Below are positions 50,190-58,802 of a DNA stretch of 64,000 nt, piece after piece. The notes beneath the pieces were generated by a model. The model ran no database searches, was not told the DNA's origin, and saw nothing but the letters and a program-made list of their open reading frames with translations. The position numbers and the translations under genes were made by a program. The DNA lies in the NCBI GenBank assembly GCA_029582155.1, contig CM055895.1, positions 22,936,745-23,000,744 on the forward strand. The letters run 5' to 3'. This stretch comes from Panopea generosa. Its lineage: Eukaryota > Mollusca > Bivalvia > Adapedonta > Hiatellidae. The first letter of the stretch is position 1. The number at the start of each line of letters is the position of its first letter.

Positions 50190-51287
50190 ATGGGCGTTGA
50201 TATATCGACTTGGCGAGCCAGAGTAGGTACATTTAGTCAGCCGAAGAAGCACAGAACAGATATCTCCAAACTGTTGTTGTCACGACGCTCTGTATCTCTT
50301 GTTTTAAGACTGTCTATAGCCGTGTCATTGCTCCTGCTTGTAAGCGGAGACATAGAGGCCAACCCAGGGCCCCCGAAACAGAATTCATCAAATACAAATG
50401 TGTCCAATGTGTCTACCCGTCAGAGAACGCTATCATTTGCTCATACCGATAGTAGAAATGATATGAGTGCGAACAGAGACGATTCACAGGGTGAGGTTAT
50501 GGCTTTTTTAAGTTCTATGAAAAGCGAACTTGCCGCGCAAAATAAATGTGTTATGAATGACATATCAACACTGACCTCAAAGGTAGACATGATCTCGGAC
50601 TCAATAAACGATCTAAAAATAGAAAATGACAAACTGAAGCACGAGAATAAGAAAATAAACGAGAAATTATATACGCTTACAAATAAAATAGATTCACTAG
50701 AGGGACATTCTAGAAGGAATAATCTGAGAATAAATGGCATTGCAGGCAGATACGATGAGAATTGGTCTGTATGTGAAGATAAAGTTCGTTCCTTTATTAA
50801 AAATGATTTGGAGCTTCCTGAATGCGAACATGTGGAAATTGAACGGGCACATAGACTTAAATCAAATGATTCAAACAAATGTACAATCATCGTAAAATTC
50901 ACAAAATTTAAAGACCGTGAACAGATTTTACGTAAAGCCTCTGAAGCATTCGATCGTTCATCACCGTTTTCGGTCAATCAAGACTACACAGAGCGCGTAA
51001 AACGACACAGGCGTGAGCTCGGGAAAATGATGATTGAGGCAAGGAACGACGGTAAATACGCCGTAGTAAAATATGATAAACTTACAATTGAAAACAATGT
51101 GTATCGGTATGATGACGAGACGGAAAGCGTTGTTTTGATTGGTAGAGGCACAGGGACACGTTGGCGGCCACGAGAAGTCAACACTGCACGATTGGCCAGT
51201 AGTACTGGAAGGGGTGGCAGACCGAATGACGTCAGGAGAACGGCAAGCGAAGACGAGACTGAGGGTAGAAAATCGGACGATGACTAG
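50190..51287 (+). CDS. LINE ORF1 protein with N-terminal 2A peptide
   Basis: 365 codons. Residues 35-52 are hydrophobic (LVLRLSIAVSLLLLVSG) and run into D54-I-E-A-N-P-G-P61, the D-x-E-x-N-P-G|P 2A motif (50,349-50,372). In 2A peptides the ribosome skips the Gly-Pro bond (here between residues 60 and 61), releasing a 60-residue leader. In sea urchin LINEs such hydrophobic 2A leaders can also act as signal sequences. Residues 105-172 look like a coiled coil (heptads KVDMISDSINDLKIENDKL). Residues 177-255 resemble the RRM-like domain of L1-type ORF1 proteins (RRNNLRINGI ... IERAHRLK), followed by a C-terminal domain and a polar tail. Role: RNA-binding chaperone of the retrotransposon particle. 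Confidence 0.92.
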   Translation: MGVDISTWRARVGTFSQPKKHRTDISKLLLSRRSVSLVLRLSIAVSLLLLVSGDIEANPGPPKQNSSNTNVSNVSTRQRTLSFAHTDSRNDMSANRDDSQGEVMAFLSSMKSELAAQNKCVMNDISTLTSKVDMISDSINDLKIENDKLKHENKKINEKLYTLTNKIDSLEGHSRRNNLRINGIAGRYDENWSVCEDKVRSFIKNDLELPECEHVEIERAHRLKSNDSNKCTIIVKFTKFKDREQILRKASEAFDRSSPFSVNQDYTERVKRHRRELGKMMIEARNDGKYAVVKYDKLTIENNVYRYDDETESVVLIGRGTGTRWRPREVNTARLASSTGRGGRPNDVRRTASEDETEGRKSDDD

Positions 51288-51347
51288 GAAGCGGGCCAAG
51301 GCACACCAAATGACAACGAATTAACATATATAAACAGTGAATATTTT

Positions 51348-54300
51348 ATGAACATTGTCACGTGGAACATTGAAGGTTTAAATAAATATTGGGGTAATAG
51401 TGATGTAAAGAACTACTTGTATAAATTCGATATGATAGCATTAGTTGAGACTTGGAGTAATTTTACTGGAGAATTTATTGGCTTTCTAGAATCTTATACG
51501 TATTTTGATTATGTCCGAAATAAAGCACCAAATGCTGTAAGAAATAGTGGAGGTGTAGGAGTGTTTGTTAAAGATTGTCTTATCAAACAAAATTTAGTAA
51601 AACGTATATTTAATCATTTAAATAATTGTGTAATTTTATATCTTGAGTGTTCAAATTTTCAAGGTGTGAATGATATTATTATGTATTTTGCATATGTGTC
51701 ACCTGAAGGCTCCAGAATTTATGATCATTTAGCTGATTCCAATGGTATTTTGCTGTTAGAGAATAACATACTTGAATTAAGATCAATATATCCAGATTGT
51801 AATATATTTTTGGCAGGAGATCTGAATTCTAGAACAAAAGATTTTCGTGACTATATACCTAACGATACTTTAAATTTTGTTTTTGGAGACACGGATTACG
51901 ATGGAGATGACTTTGATATGCCAAGAAATAATATGGATTCTTTAAGATATAATAATTTTGGCAAATCCCTAGTTGAATTATGCAGCTGTAATAATATGCA
52001 TATTTTAAATGGTAGACTTTTTGGTGATGTAAAAGGTAATTTTACATGTATAGCTAATAATGGAGCTAGTGTAGTTGACTACAATATTGTATCAAGCGAT
52101 CTTTTTACAAATATTTCTGATTTTAACGTTGAAAATCGTGACGATTCGGTACATTTTCCAATTAAATGTCAGTTGAAGTTTACTACAAAAAGGGATATTC
52201 CAAATGGTCCTGAGATCAATATACCTACTGTAAATATGAAAGAATATGTAAAATACAGATGGCAAGATAGGTACCGAGATACTTTTATAGAAAAATTCCG
52301 AGAACTTTTACGCACATCTCGTGATGATATAATGAATTATGTAAACTCTGATATAAATAAAGCAGTAATTATGCTGACAGACACATATAAATCTGCAGCT
52401 GAATCAATGCGTCTTAAAAATAACCATTATAACCATAACAGTAACAAACATCCTCCATGGTGGGATGCAGATTGCGAAACACTTAAACAAAGAAAATATT
52501 CATTACTGCGAAAATTCCGAACAACAAGTTTAGAAAATGATCTTATTACGTACAAGAATGAACGAAATGCCTTTAAAAATATTTGTAAATTAAAAAAACG
52601 ACAATATGAAACAAAAAAACGACAAGATTTAATAGATTCGCGTACCGATCCCTCTTCTTTTTGGAAAAAAATTAAAGAATCAAAACAGTTCTCTCATCAA
52701 AAGTATAATATATCGAATGAAGAATGGATTGAATATTTCCGTAAACTTTTATACATTGAAGACAACTCGAATATTGAACTTGATTTACAAGATGATAATG
52801 CTTTGATAAATATTGACATCACCGCAGACGTGCTAAATGACCCGATTACAGACGCAGACATTATTTCAGGAATCCGGAGATTGAAATCCGGTAAGAGTTC
52901 AGGCCCTTCTGGAATCGGAGCAGACTTTTTTAAAAATACGGAAACTGAAGTTGTCCCATATCTAAATACAATATTTAACAAAATCTTAGATAGCGGTACC
53001 TATCCAGATGCTTGGTCAGAAAGTATTCTATGCCCAATACACAAATCCGGATTAAAAGACGACGCAAATAATTACAGAGGAATTTCGCTAATAAGCATTA
53101 TGTACAAAATATTTTCTAATATTGCTACGCAAAGAATTTACAGTTGGGCTGAGCGTGAACATAAGATTGATGAGGCGCAAGCAGGCTTCAGATCTGGTTA
53201 TTCTGCAATAGATAACATCTTCTCCTTACAATCACTTGTACAGAAATATATTTCAAAGAAAGGAGGGCGTTTTTACTGTCTTTTCGTAGACTTTAGCAAA
53301 GCGTTTGACACTTTAATTCATAATAAATTATTTAATAGTATTGCGCGTAAAGGCATTCATGGTAAAATTTTATCTGTATTTAAATCTATGTATAGTAAAA
53401 CTAAATGTTCCATACGTACGCCAAATGGTATTACTGATCCATTCCCATGTAATATTGGAACGAGACAGGGGGACATAAGTAGTCCTATTTTATTTTCACT
53501 TTATATCAATGACCTTTGTACATTATTTAGAGAACGCTGTGGTACTGGAATATTTGTCTCTAACGATATACCTGATATCATGTATTTATTATTTGCTGAT
53601 GATGTAACAAGCGTAGCTGAGACTGCGTCAAAGCTACAGATTCAACTAAATGTATTAAATGATTTTTGCATTTCTACAGGCATGAACATTAATCTTAAGA
53701 AAACTGAAATTATTGTATTTAGAAATGGTGGCAGACTTCGTTTATATGAAAATTGGTCGTACAGAGGAAATCTCATAAAAACAACGTCGTTGTATAAATT
53801 CATGGGCATTCTGTTGACACCCAAACTGTCGTGGACTTCCGCCAAAAGCAAACTTGCGACACAGGCCAAAAAAGCTATATATTCTATTCGAAATTATCAA
53901 AGGCCATTTGGAAGATTTTTACATAATGAACTTTTTAAATTGTTTGATTCAATGGTAAAACCTATATTATGTTATGCATCAGAGATATGGGGTTACGAAT
54001 ATTCAAGTGCAATTGAGTCAGTTCAGGCTGATTTTTGTAAATACTTCTTAGGTGTTAATAGTTCTGTAAATAATAGCGTAGCGCTCGGCGAGTGCGGAAG
54101 GCTTCCTTTGTGCGTTACTTATCATACAAATTGCATTAAGTACTGGTGTAAAATAATACATATGCCAAATCACCGATATCCAAAACATTGTTATAGAATG
54201 CTTAAAGATTTAGATGATGTTGGAAGAAAAACTTGGGCTTCAAGTGTTAAGAAATTATTGTTTCGATATGGATTCGGGTATGTTTGGGTTTCACATGAAG

Positions 54301-54794
54301 TGGGGGATATTAATATGTTTATTTTAGCATTTAAACAACGACTATCAGATTGCATGACCCAGTACTGGCATGGTAGTATTGCAGAATCCACACGTTGTGA
54401 CACTTATAAGTACTTCAAAACTTTACTAAATCCAGAAAAGTATCTTTGTATTGAAATTCCCTTTTTACATAAAAAATCTCTTGCCCGTTTTCGATGTTCT
54501 AGTCACAAGCTCAAAATAGAAACTGGTCGTCACGAAAATATTGAAAGGCAAGACCGAAAGTGTACATATTGTTATATTCATGCGAATATAAACGTTATAG
54601 AAGACGAATATCATGTATTTTTTCTGTGTCAGAGATATGCGGATCTGAGACTACAATGTTTACAGTCTTGGTATTCCGGGGAAAATAACTTAGAAGATTT
54701 TTATCAGCTACTACAACTAAATGACACCTTCAAACTTAGGAAACTAGCTGCATATATCCATTTTATTTTGGTACGAAATGAATCACAATTATAA
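51348..54794 (+). CDS. LINE ORF2: APE endonuclease and reverse transcriptase
   Basis: 1,148 codons, uninterrupted. Endonuclease residues 1-270: W6-N7, E34 (VETW), A156-G-D158-L-N160, VVDYNIV and D266-S-V-H269. Reverse transcriptase about 490-800: LKSGKSSGPSGIGADFF, NNYRGISLISIMYKIFS, FVDFSKAFD (D648, D654), GTRQGDISSPILFSLYIND and F749-A-D-D752. The C-terminal part has SRLRL-like FRCSSHKLKIETGRH and a Cys/His motif (C1072xxC1075 ... EDEYHVFFLC). It nicks target DNA and primes reverse transcription from it. All key residues are present, so it may be active. It starts 60 nt after ORF1 in the same frame as ORF1 (both starts are congruent modulo 3), separated by the ORF1 stop. Confidence 0.95.
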   Translation: MNIVTWNIEGLNKYWGNSDVKNYLYKFDMIALVETWSNFTGEFIGFLESYTYFDYVRNKAPNAVRNSGGVGVFVKDCLIKQNLVKRIFNHLNNCVILYLECSNFQGVNDIIMYFAYVSPEGSRIYDHLADSNGILLLENNILELRSIYPDCNIFLAGDLNSRTKDFRDYIPNDTLNFVFGDTDYDGDDFDMPRNNMDSLRYNNFGKSLVELCSCNNMHILNGRLFGDVKGNFTCIANNGASVVDYNIVSSDLFTNISDFNVENRDDSVHFPIKCQLKFTTKRDIPNGPEINIPTVNMKEYVKYRWQDRYRDTFIEKFRELLRTSRDDIMNYVNSDINKAVIMLTDTYKSAAESMRLKNNHYNHNSNKHPPWWDADCETLKQRKYSLLRKFRTTSLENDLITYKNERNAFKNICKLKKRQYETKKRQDLIDSRTDPSSFWKKIKESKQFSHQKYNISNEEWIEYFRKLLYIEDNSNIELDLQDDNALINIDITADVLNDPITDADIISGIRRLKSGKSSGPSGIGADFFKNTETEVVPYLNTIFNKILDSGTYPDAWSESILCPIHKSGLKDDANNYRGISLISIMYKIFSNIATQRIYSWAEREHKIDEAQAGFRSGYSAIDNIFSLQSLVQKYISKKGGRFYCLFVDFSKAFDTLIHNKLFNSIARKGIHGKILSVFKSMYSKTKCSIRTPNGITDPFPCNIGTRQGDISSPILFSLYINDLCTLFRERCGTGIFVSNDIPDIMYLLFADDVTSVAETASKLQIQLNVLNDFCISTGMNINLKKTEIIVFRNGGRLRLYENWSYRGNLIKTTSLYKFMGILLTPKLSWTSAKSKLATQAKKAIYSIRNYQRPFGRFLHNELFKLFDSMVKPILCYASEIWGYEYSSAIESVQADFCKYFLGVNSSVNNSVALGECGRLPLCVTYHTNCIKYWCKIIHMPNHRYPKHCYRMLKDLDDVGRKTWASSVKKLLFRYGFGYVWVSHEVGDINMFILAFKQRLSDCMTQYWHGSIAESTRCDTYKYFKTLLNPEKYLCIEIPFLHKKSLARFRCSSHKLKIETGRHENIERQDRKCTYCYIHANINVIEDEYHVFFLCQRYADLRLQCLQSWYSGENNLEDFYQLLQLNDTFKLRKLAAYIHFILVRNESQL

Positions 54795-54944
54795 TAGAAA
54801 AGAAATATTTCCACATAAATTGTATGCCATATTTCATTTCATATTTTGACACTACTAAATGTTTGTAAATAATGATATGTATTTTGGGCCGGAGGCCTCT
54901 ATTTACGAAATAAAGGATTTGTATATTGTATTGTCTTTGTGCAC

Positions 54945-55892
54945 AAATACCTTTTCATATTTTCTGGAGTGTCTCAGTTGGCTTTTAGCCACTCTGTCAT
55001 CTATTGTATTGCATGACACAATAATTACTCCTGACTTTCCATCTGTTCCTTCTTTCCTTACCGCTTTCTTAAACTTAACATCTCTTAATTTGAGACCATC
55101 CCTGAAAAAGTCAGACACAATGTCATTCACACTCTCTCTTTCCCGCTGTGGCAAATTTCTTATGCAGATATTCTGTGATCTGGCCATACTATCTTCACTA
55201 TCAACTGCTCTACTGACATTTATCTCATCTATCTGCTGTTGTAGACACTTAACATCTTCTATAAAGTCATCTTTAACCATATCTATTCTCTTATGTACCT
55301 CTTGTTTGATCTTTGCACTTTCGCTGTTAATTCGTTTATCTATCACTTGATTTATTTTGTTTGACAATTTCTTTTCAACTTCATCAGCTACCGAATCAAT
55401 CTTTTTAGTTTCATCTAGTATCATTTTCTGTAAATTGGACGAAATATTTTGCATTTCATTTGCAAACTGCGTCATTACTTGCACAAAGTCTCTTGTTTCT
55501 ATTGTTGGTCCACTTTCAACATCAAATTTCAAGTTCATCATATCCCTCATTGAATTAATAGAATTACCATCTCTATGTATTTCTGCTGAGACATCAATTA
55601 TTTCTGGGCTTGTGAGATCTTTTGGTTTTTGCTTACCACTTTTCTTCTTTTTACTTGATGTTTGTGACTTTGCATTTGATTTATTAGTACCACTAGTCGC
55701 ACTTTCACATGTACCTTCACTATTGTCACTGTTTATGCTCTTTTTGTTGCTGGACACACCTTCTTTTCCTTTATCTTTCATTGAGGCATTCAAACTACGC
55801 TTTACTTTGACTACATTTCTAGTTTCTATATTGCCATTTGTTTCACCACTTTTAATTTTCTTTACGGCACTTAGTATAGTTATTGTATTCAT
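54945..55892 (-). pseudogene. ORF1 of the older LINE, 5' part
   Basis: About 315 codons from MNTITILSAVKKIKSGE, with a Ser/Lys-rich linker (SSKKKKSGKQKPKDL), a coiled-coil-like stretch (MQNISSNLQKMILDETKK ... EVEKKLSNKINQV) and the start of an RRM-like domain (SQNICIRNLPQRERESV ... SGVIIVSCNTIDDRVAK). It ends at YEKVFVHKD, where the nested LINE begins. It has no 2A motif, so it is a different lineage from the inserted element. Confidence 0.8.
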
Positions 55893-55927
55893 TTAGTTTT
55901 CATAGTAAAAGCTGTCATATATATCTA

Positions 55928-55971
55928 AAAAAAAAAAAAAAAAAAAAAAAAGAAAAAGAAAAGAAAAAAAT
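55928..55971 (+). repeat. Poly-A/A-G tract
   Basis: About 27 A followed by AGAAAAAGAAAAG, directly left of the right 75-bp direct repeat. Confidence 0.9.
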
Positions 55972-56047
55972 GCGTATATGGATAAAACCAATACCAATCC
56001 AATAATGATGGGTAGTTTTATCTTATGGCAAAAATCAAATAAAATAA
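55972..56047 (+). repeat. 75-bp direct repeat, right copy
   Basis: Near-identical to 44,597-44,671 (one substitution and one extra A seen). It adjoins the poly-A tract. Confidence 0.9.
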
Positions 56048-56274
56048 TTGGGTTTTATTTAGCGACAAAGGTATATAAATACAGCTCAGTGTGCGTTATT
56101 GATAAATGTACTGTATATATATCTACTCTTACTTATCTACTCGTACGGAGTACTACGTTGGTTTCCTCTGAATGTTAAAACCGATTTTTAACGATAAGTG
56201 TCTGGTGGAAATGTTGAGATTTTAATATCCCCCCCTTGTGAGTTTTGTTTTAAATTTAACTTAAATATATTTAT

Positions 56275-56365
56275 TTCGTGACTGGCTCCTGTGGCCAAAA
56301 CAGCTCAACCGGTAACGCGCTAGTTGACAATCCAGGGGTCCCGGTCCCAGGAACATTGATAAGGT
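56275..56365 (+). mobile_element. tRNA-like SINE head, family B
   Basis: CAGCTCAACCGGTAACGCGC then GTTGACAATCCAGGGGTCCC resemble A and B box regions and match the family B head near 1,010-1,062. No body follows. Confidence 0.5.
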
Positions 56366-56514
56366 GCCGTTAAATAATTGGATCACTGTTGGAGAAAGGA
56401 CAACGCCTAATAATAAAACAAATAAGTATATCTTATACATCAGGCGCGTTTCTTCATAACTGCTCCTCCTGTATTAATAAACGTGTAAAATAGTGACTCT
56501 AGCCTCATTTGAAA

Positions 56515-57325
56515 ATAAATGTTTAATGGATAACAAATCGGTTATTATATTTGATCTGATTACGGTAAACGAATCACGATACAAGGTTGTGTTCTGCGTA
56601 GTTTACTATTTAATGTTTAATGGATAACAGTTTGGTTATTATATCTGATCTAATTACGGTCAACGAAACACGATACAATGTTGTGCTCTGTGTAGTTAAC
56701 TATTTAATGTTTAATTGGTTACAATTCGGTTAATATTATATTTCATCTTATAACGTCAACGAATCACGATACAAATTGGTGTTCTGTGCAGTTAATTATT
56801 TAATGTTTAATGGATTACAAATCGGTTATTATATTTGATCTGATTAGGTCAATAAATCTCGACACAAGGTTGTGTACTGCACAGTTCAGTAATTATTCAA
56901 TGGTTACTGGATAACAATTCGGTTATTATATTTGATCTGATTAAGGTTAAATAATCACGATACAAGTTTGTGTTCTGCGCAGTTAACTATTTAATGTTTA
57001 ATTGATTACAAATCGGTAATTATACTTGATCTGATTACGTCAACGAATCACGACACAAGGTTGTGTACTGCACAGTTAATTATTTAATGTTTAATGGATA
57101 ACCCTTCGGTTATTATATTTGATCTGATTAGGTCATTTAATCACGATACAAGGTTGTGTTCTGCACAGTTAATTATTTAATGTGTAATGGATAACAAATC
57201 GGTTATTATATTTGATCTGATTACGTCAACGAATCGCGATTCAAGTTTGTATTCTGCGTAGTTAATTATTTAATGCTTAATGGATAACAAATCGGTTATT
57301 ATATCTGATTTGATTAATGCATTGT
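56515..57325. repeat. 94-bp tandem array
   Basis: About 8.5 units of 94-96 bp containing GTTTAATGGATAACAAATCG, GTTATTATATTTGATCTGAT, GTCAACGAATCACGATACAA and GTTGTGTTCTGCGCAGTTAA. Unit starts lie at 56,521, 56,615, 56,709 and 56,805. AT-rich, 85-95% alike by eye. Confidence 0.95.
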
Positions 57326-57559
57326 CCCAGTTAACGTTTAGAACACAAGATAATTGAACGCCATATTCGGTGTCAACGTTTGCTTACATTAAAAGTAAGC
57401 ACTTAAACAAATTTAGGTCCTGGTGAGTGTAAATACTTCTTTTCAAATGTAGTTGAATTTGAATTGAAGAACTGAACTGAATCAGGCAAAGTTAGCAGAG
57501 TGGTCACCTATGTTTCAAATGAGTTCTAAATTGATCATCTTGATGATACTTCTTACATT

Positions 57560-57725
57560 TGTATTGAGCGAGACCGCTATAGTGCTGGCCGCTTATGCCG
57601 GAGGTTGCGGGTTTGATCCACAGATCTGCTCGATGTTTCAGTTCTTCCCAAAAAGTGGAATCGAGAGCGGTTTATATAAGCTCTGGGCTCTTTTCGGAAT
57701 CTAACTAAAATTAATTAGTATAAAC
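57560..57725 (+). mobile_element. tRNA-derived SINE, family C-like, partial
   Basis: TGCTGGCCGCTTATGCCGG and AGGTTGCGGGTTTGATCCAC form the head; ATCTGCTCGATG follows as in family C. The rest is diverged. The small open frame at 57,510-57,704 that looks like a signal peptide runs through this element and is not called. Confidence 0.5.
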
Positions 57726-57729
57726 TAAC

Positions 57730-58800
57730 ATCCATATTGCAAACCTCAACAGAATTTGAGTTGGTTTATAGTATTTTCCAAAAACAGCTGTTGAAGAACA
57801 ATGAAATTAAATCAATGTGGATGCATGGGAAAATAACGACCACTATATCAAGATACATGGATGAATATAAATTGAATTAGAAAGTTTGAAATAGAAAATG
57901 TCTTTTGTGACTCTCACCTCATGTTCTGGTGTATTGTAGATTGCGGTTCTTTACTTCGCTTCGATCGATGCGCGGATGTGTATAACCATGTCACTGTTGT
58001 CCGGCTCACATCATAGCCCCAGACCTCACAGATAAAGAGAGCCTCGTTACCAGCTACCACCTAATAATGGATTGAACATTGTAATAAAGAGTAGACCTAC
58101 TAGACAGATAGAGATTATAAGGAAGTGTCCGTCCCGAGGTGGTAACGAGGCTCTGCCGAGTTAAGGTCAAAATAGTTATCCTGAGCGACAGTATTTTCCA
58201 TTCGCTTCGAAAATCCATTGAAAGATACTTTTTCTTGCGTAAAACTGTAACTGTGTGATATTTTAAAGAATTTTATTCCGGTTTATTTTCTGTAAAAGCG
58301 CTAGAATAGCATAGTATTAAATATGAATAGCGCGAGGCTCTATGAATGAATACTCCATTGCGCGAGGCATTTATGAATAAACACGTCACATAGCGCGAGG
58401 AGGGCATGATAAGCGCGTGTAAGCTGATGTAGGATGAAAAATAAGTACCCGGTAAAAAAAAACGTGGAAACCCTTGTTCATTATGCAAGAACCAGCACGC
58501 AATACACTATACAATCAAGGGCGCGAACCTACGTCACGCTATACAGTTTCAATAGCTTGTTAAGTGAATTTTCGTTTCGATCTTTATGTCGGTGAAATAG
58601 ATTCCTCTAATACCAAGATGGTTGGCGGGATCTATCACATCTGCATATGTACCCAAAACGGAACAAAAATCACTAAGCCAACTTTTGAAACAACGTTCCG
58701 GCACCTGTATTTAGCAGGTGTGTAGGTTCTTAGGCCTAGTAATGCACCTAATGTAATATATATCAGCAAATAAATCCAATGTTTTTGAAATTTTGTCATA
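57730..58800. other. Non-coding stretch with short inverted and direct repeats
   Basis: GAGCCTCGTTACCAGCTACC near 58,039 is mirrored by GAGGTGGTAACGAGGCTC near 58,135 (foldback about 115 bp). GCGCGAGG recurs four times at 58,330-58,420. No exon recognised. Confidence 0.5.
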
Positions 58801-58802
58801 AA

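Larger units (their letters stand above)
50100..54932 (+). mobile_element. Full-length LINE with intact ORFs and a 2A-bearing ORF1
   Basis: A short 5' UTR (start uncertain, 50,060-50,160), ORF1 (50,190-51,287), a 60-nt spacer, ORF2 (51,348-54,794) and a roughly 130-nt 3' UTR ending in a GGGCC-GGA-GGCCT hairpin (54,886-54,898), AATAAA and a short ATTGT-type tail. Neither ORF has a break, so it looks young. It is inserted antisense in ORF1 of an older LINE. 2A-like peptides at the N-terminus of ORF1 are known from APE-type LINEs of several invertebrate phyla (CR1, L2, Crack and Rex1 groups). I cannot fix the clade by eye. Confidence 0.9.
45670..55927 (-). mobile_element. Older minus-strand LINE, split by a nested LINE
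   Basis: On the minus strand the order is ORF1 5' part (55,892-54,945), the nested plus-strand LINE, ORF1 3' part (about 50,085-49,681), ORF2 (49,680-46,182), then a 3' UTR ending near 45,670 with AATAAAGAAATATCTATCTA. Plus-strand poly-A (55,928-55,954) and A/G-rich sequence adjoin its 5' end. APE-type LINE, in the wide CR1/L2-like assemblage (inference). ORF2 is broken several times. Confidence 0.8.

Noticed and set aside
50441-50977. Minus-strand open frame within the LINE ORF1
   Set aside because: Antisense shadow of ORF1.
55357-55896. Plus-strand hydrophobic open frame
   Set aside because: Antisense shadow of the older LINE's ORF1.
44597-56047. Long terminal repeat element bounded by the 75-bp repeats
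   Set aside because: The repeats are far too short, the contents are APE-type LINEs, and no gag, protease or integrase is seen.
57510-57704. Small secreted protein on the plus strand
   Set aside because: The hydrophobic start is followed by a SINE head in the same frame; no donor or acceptor support.
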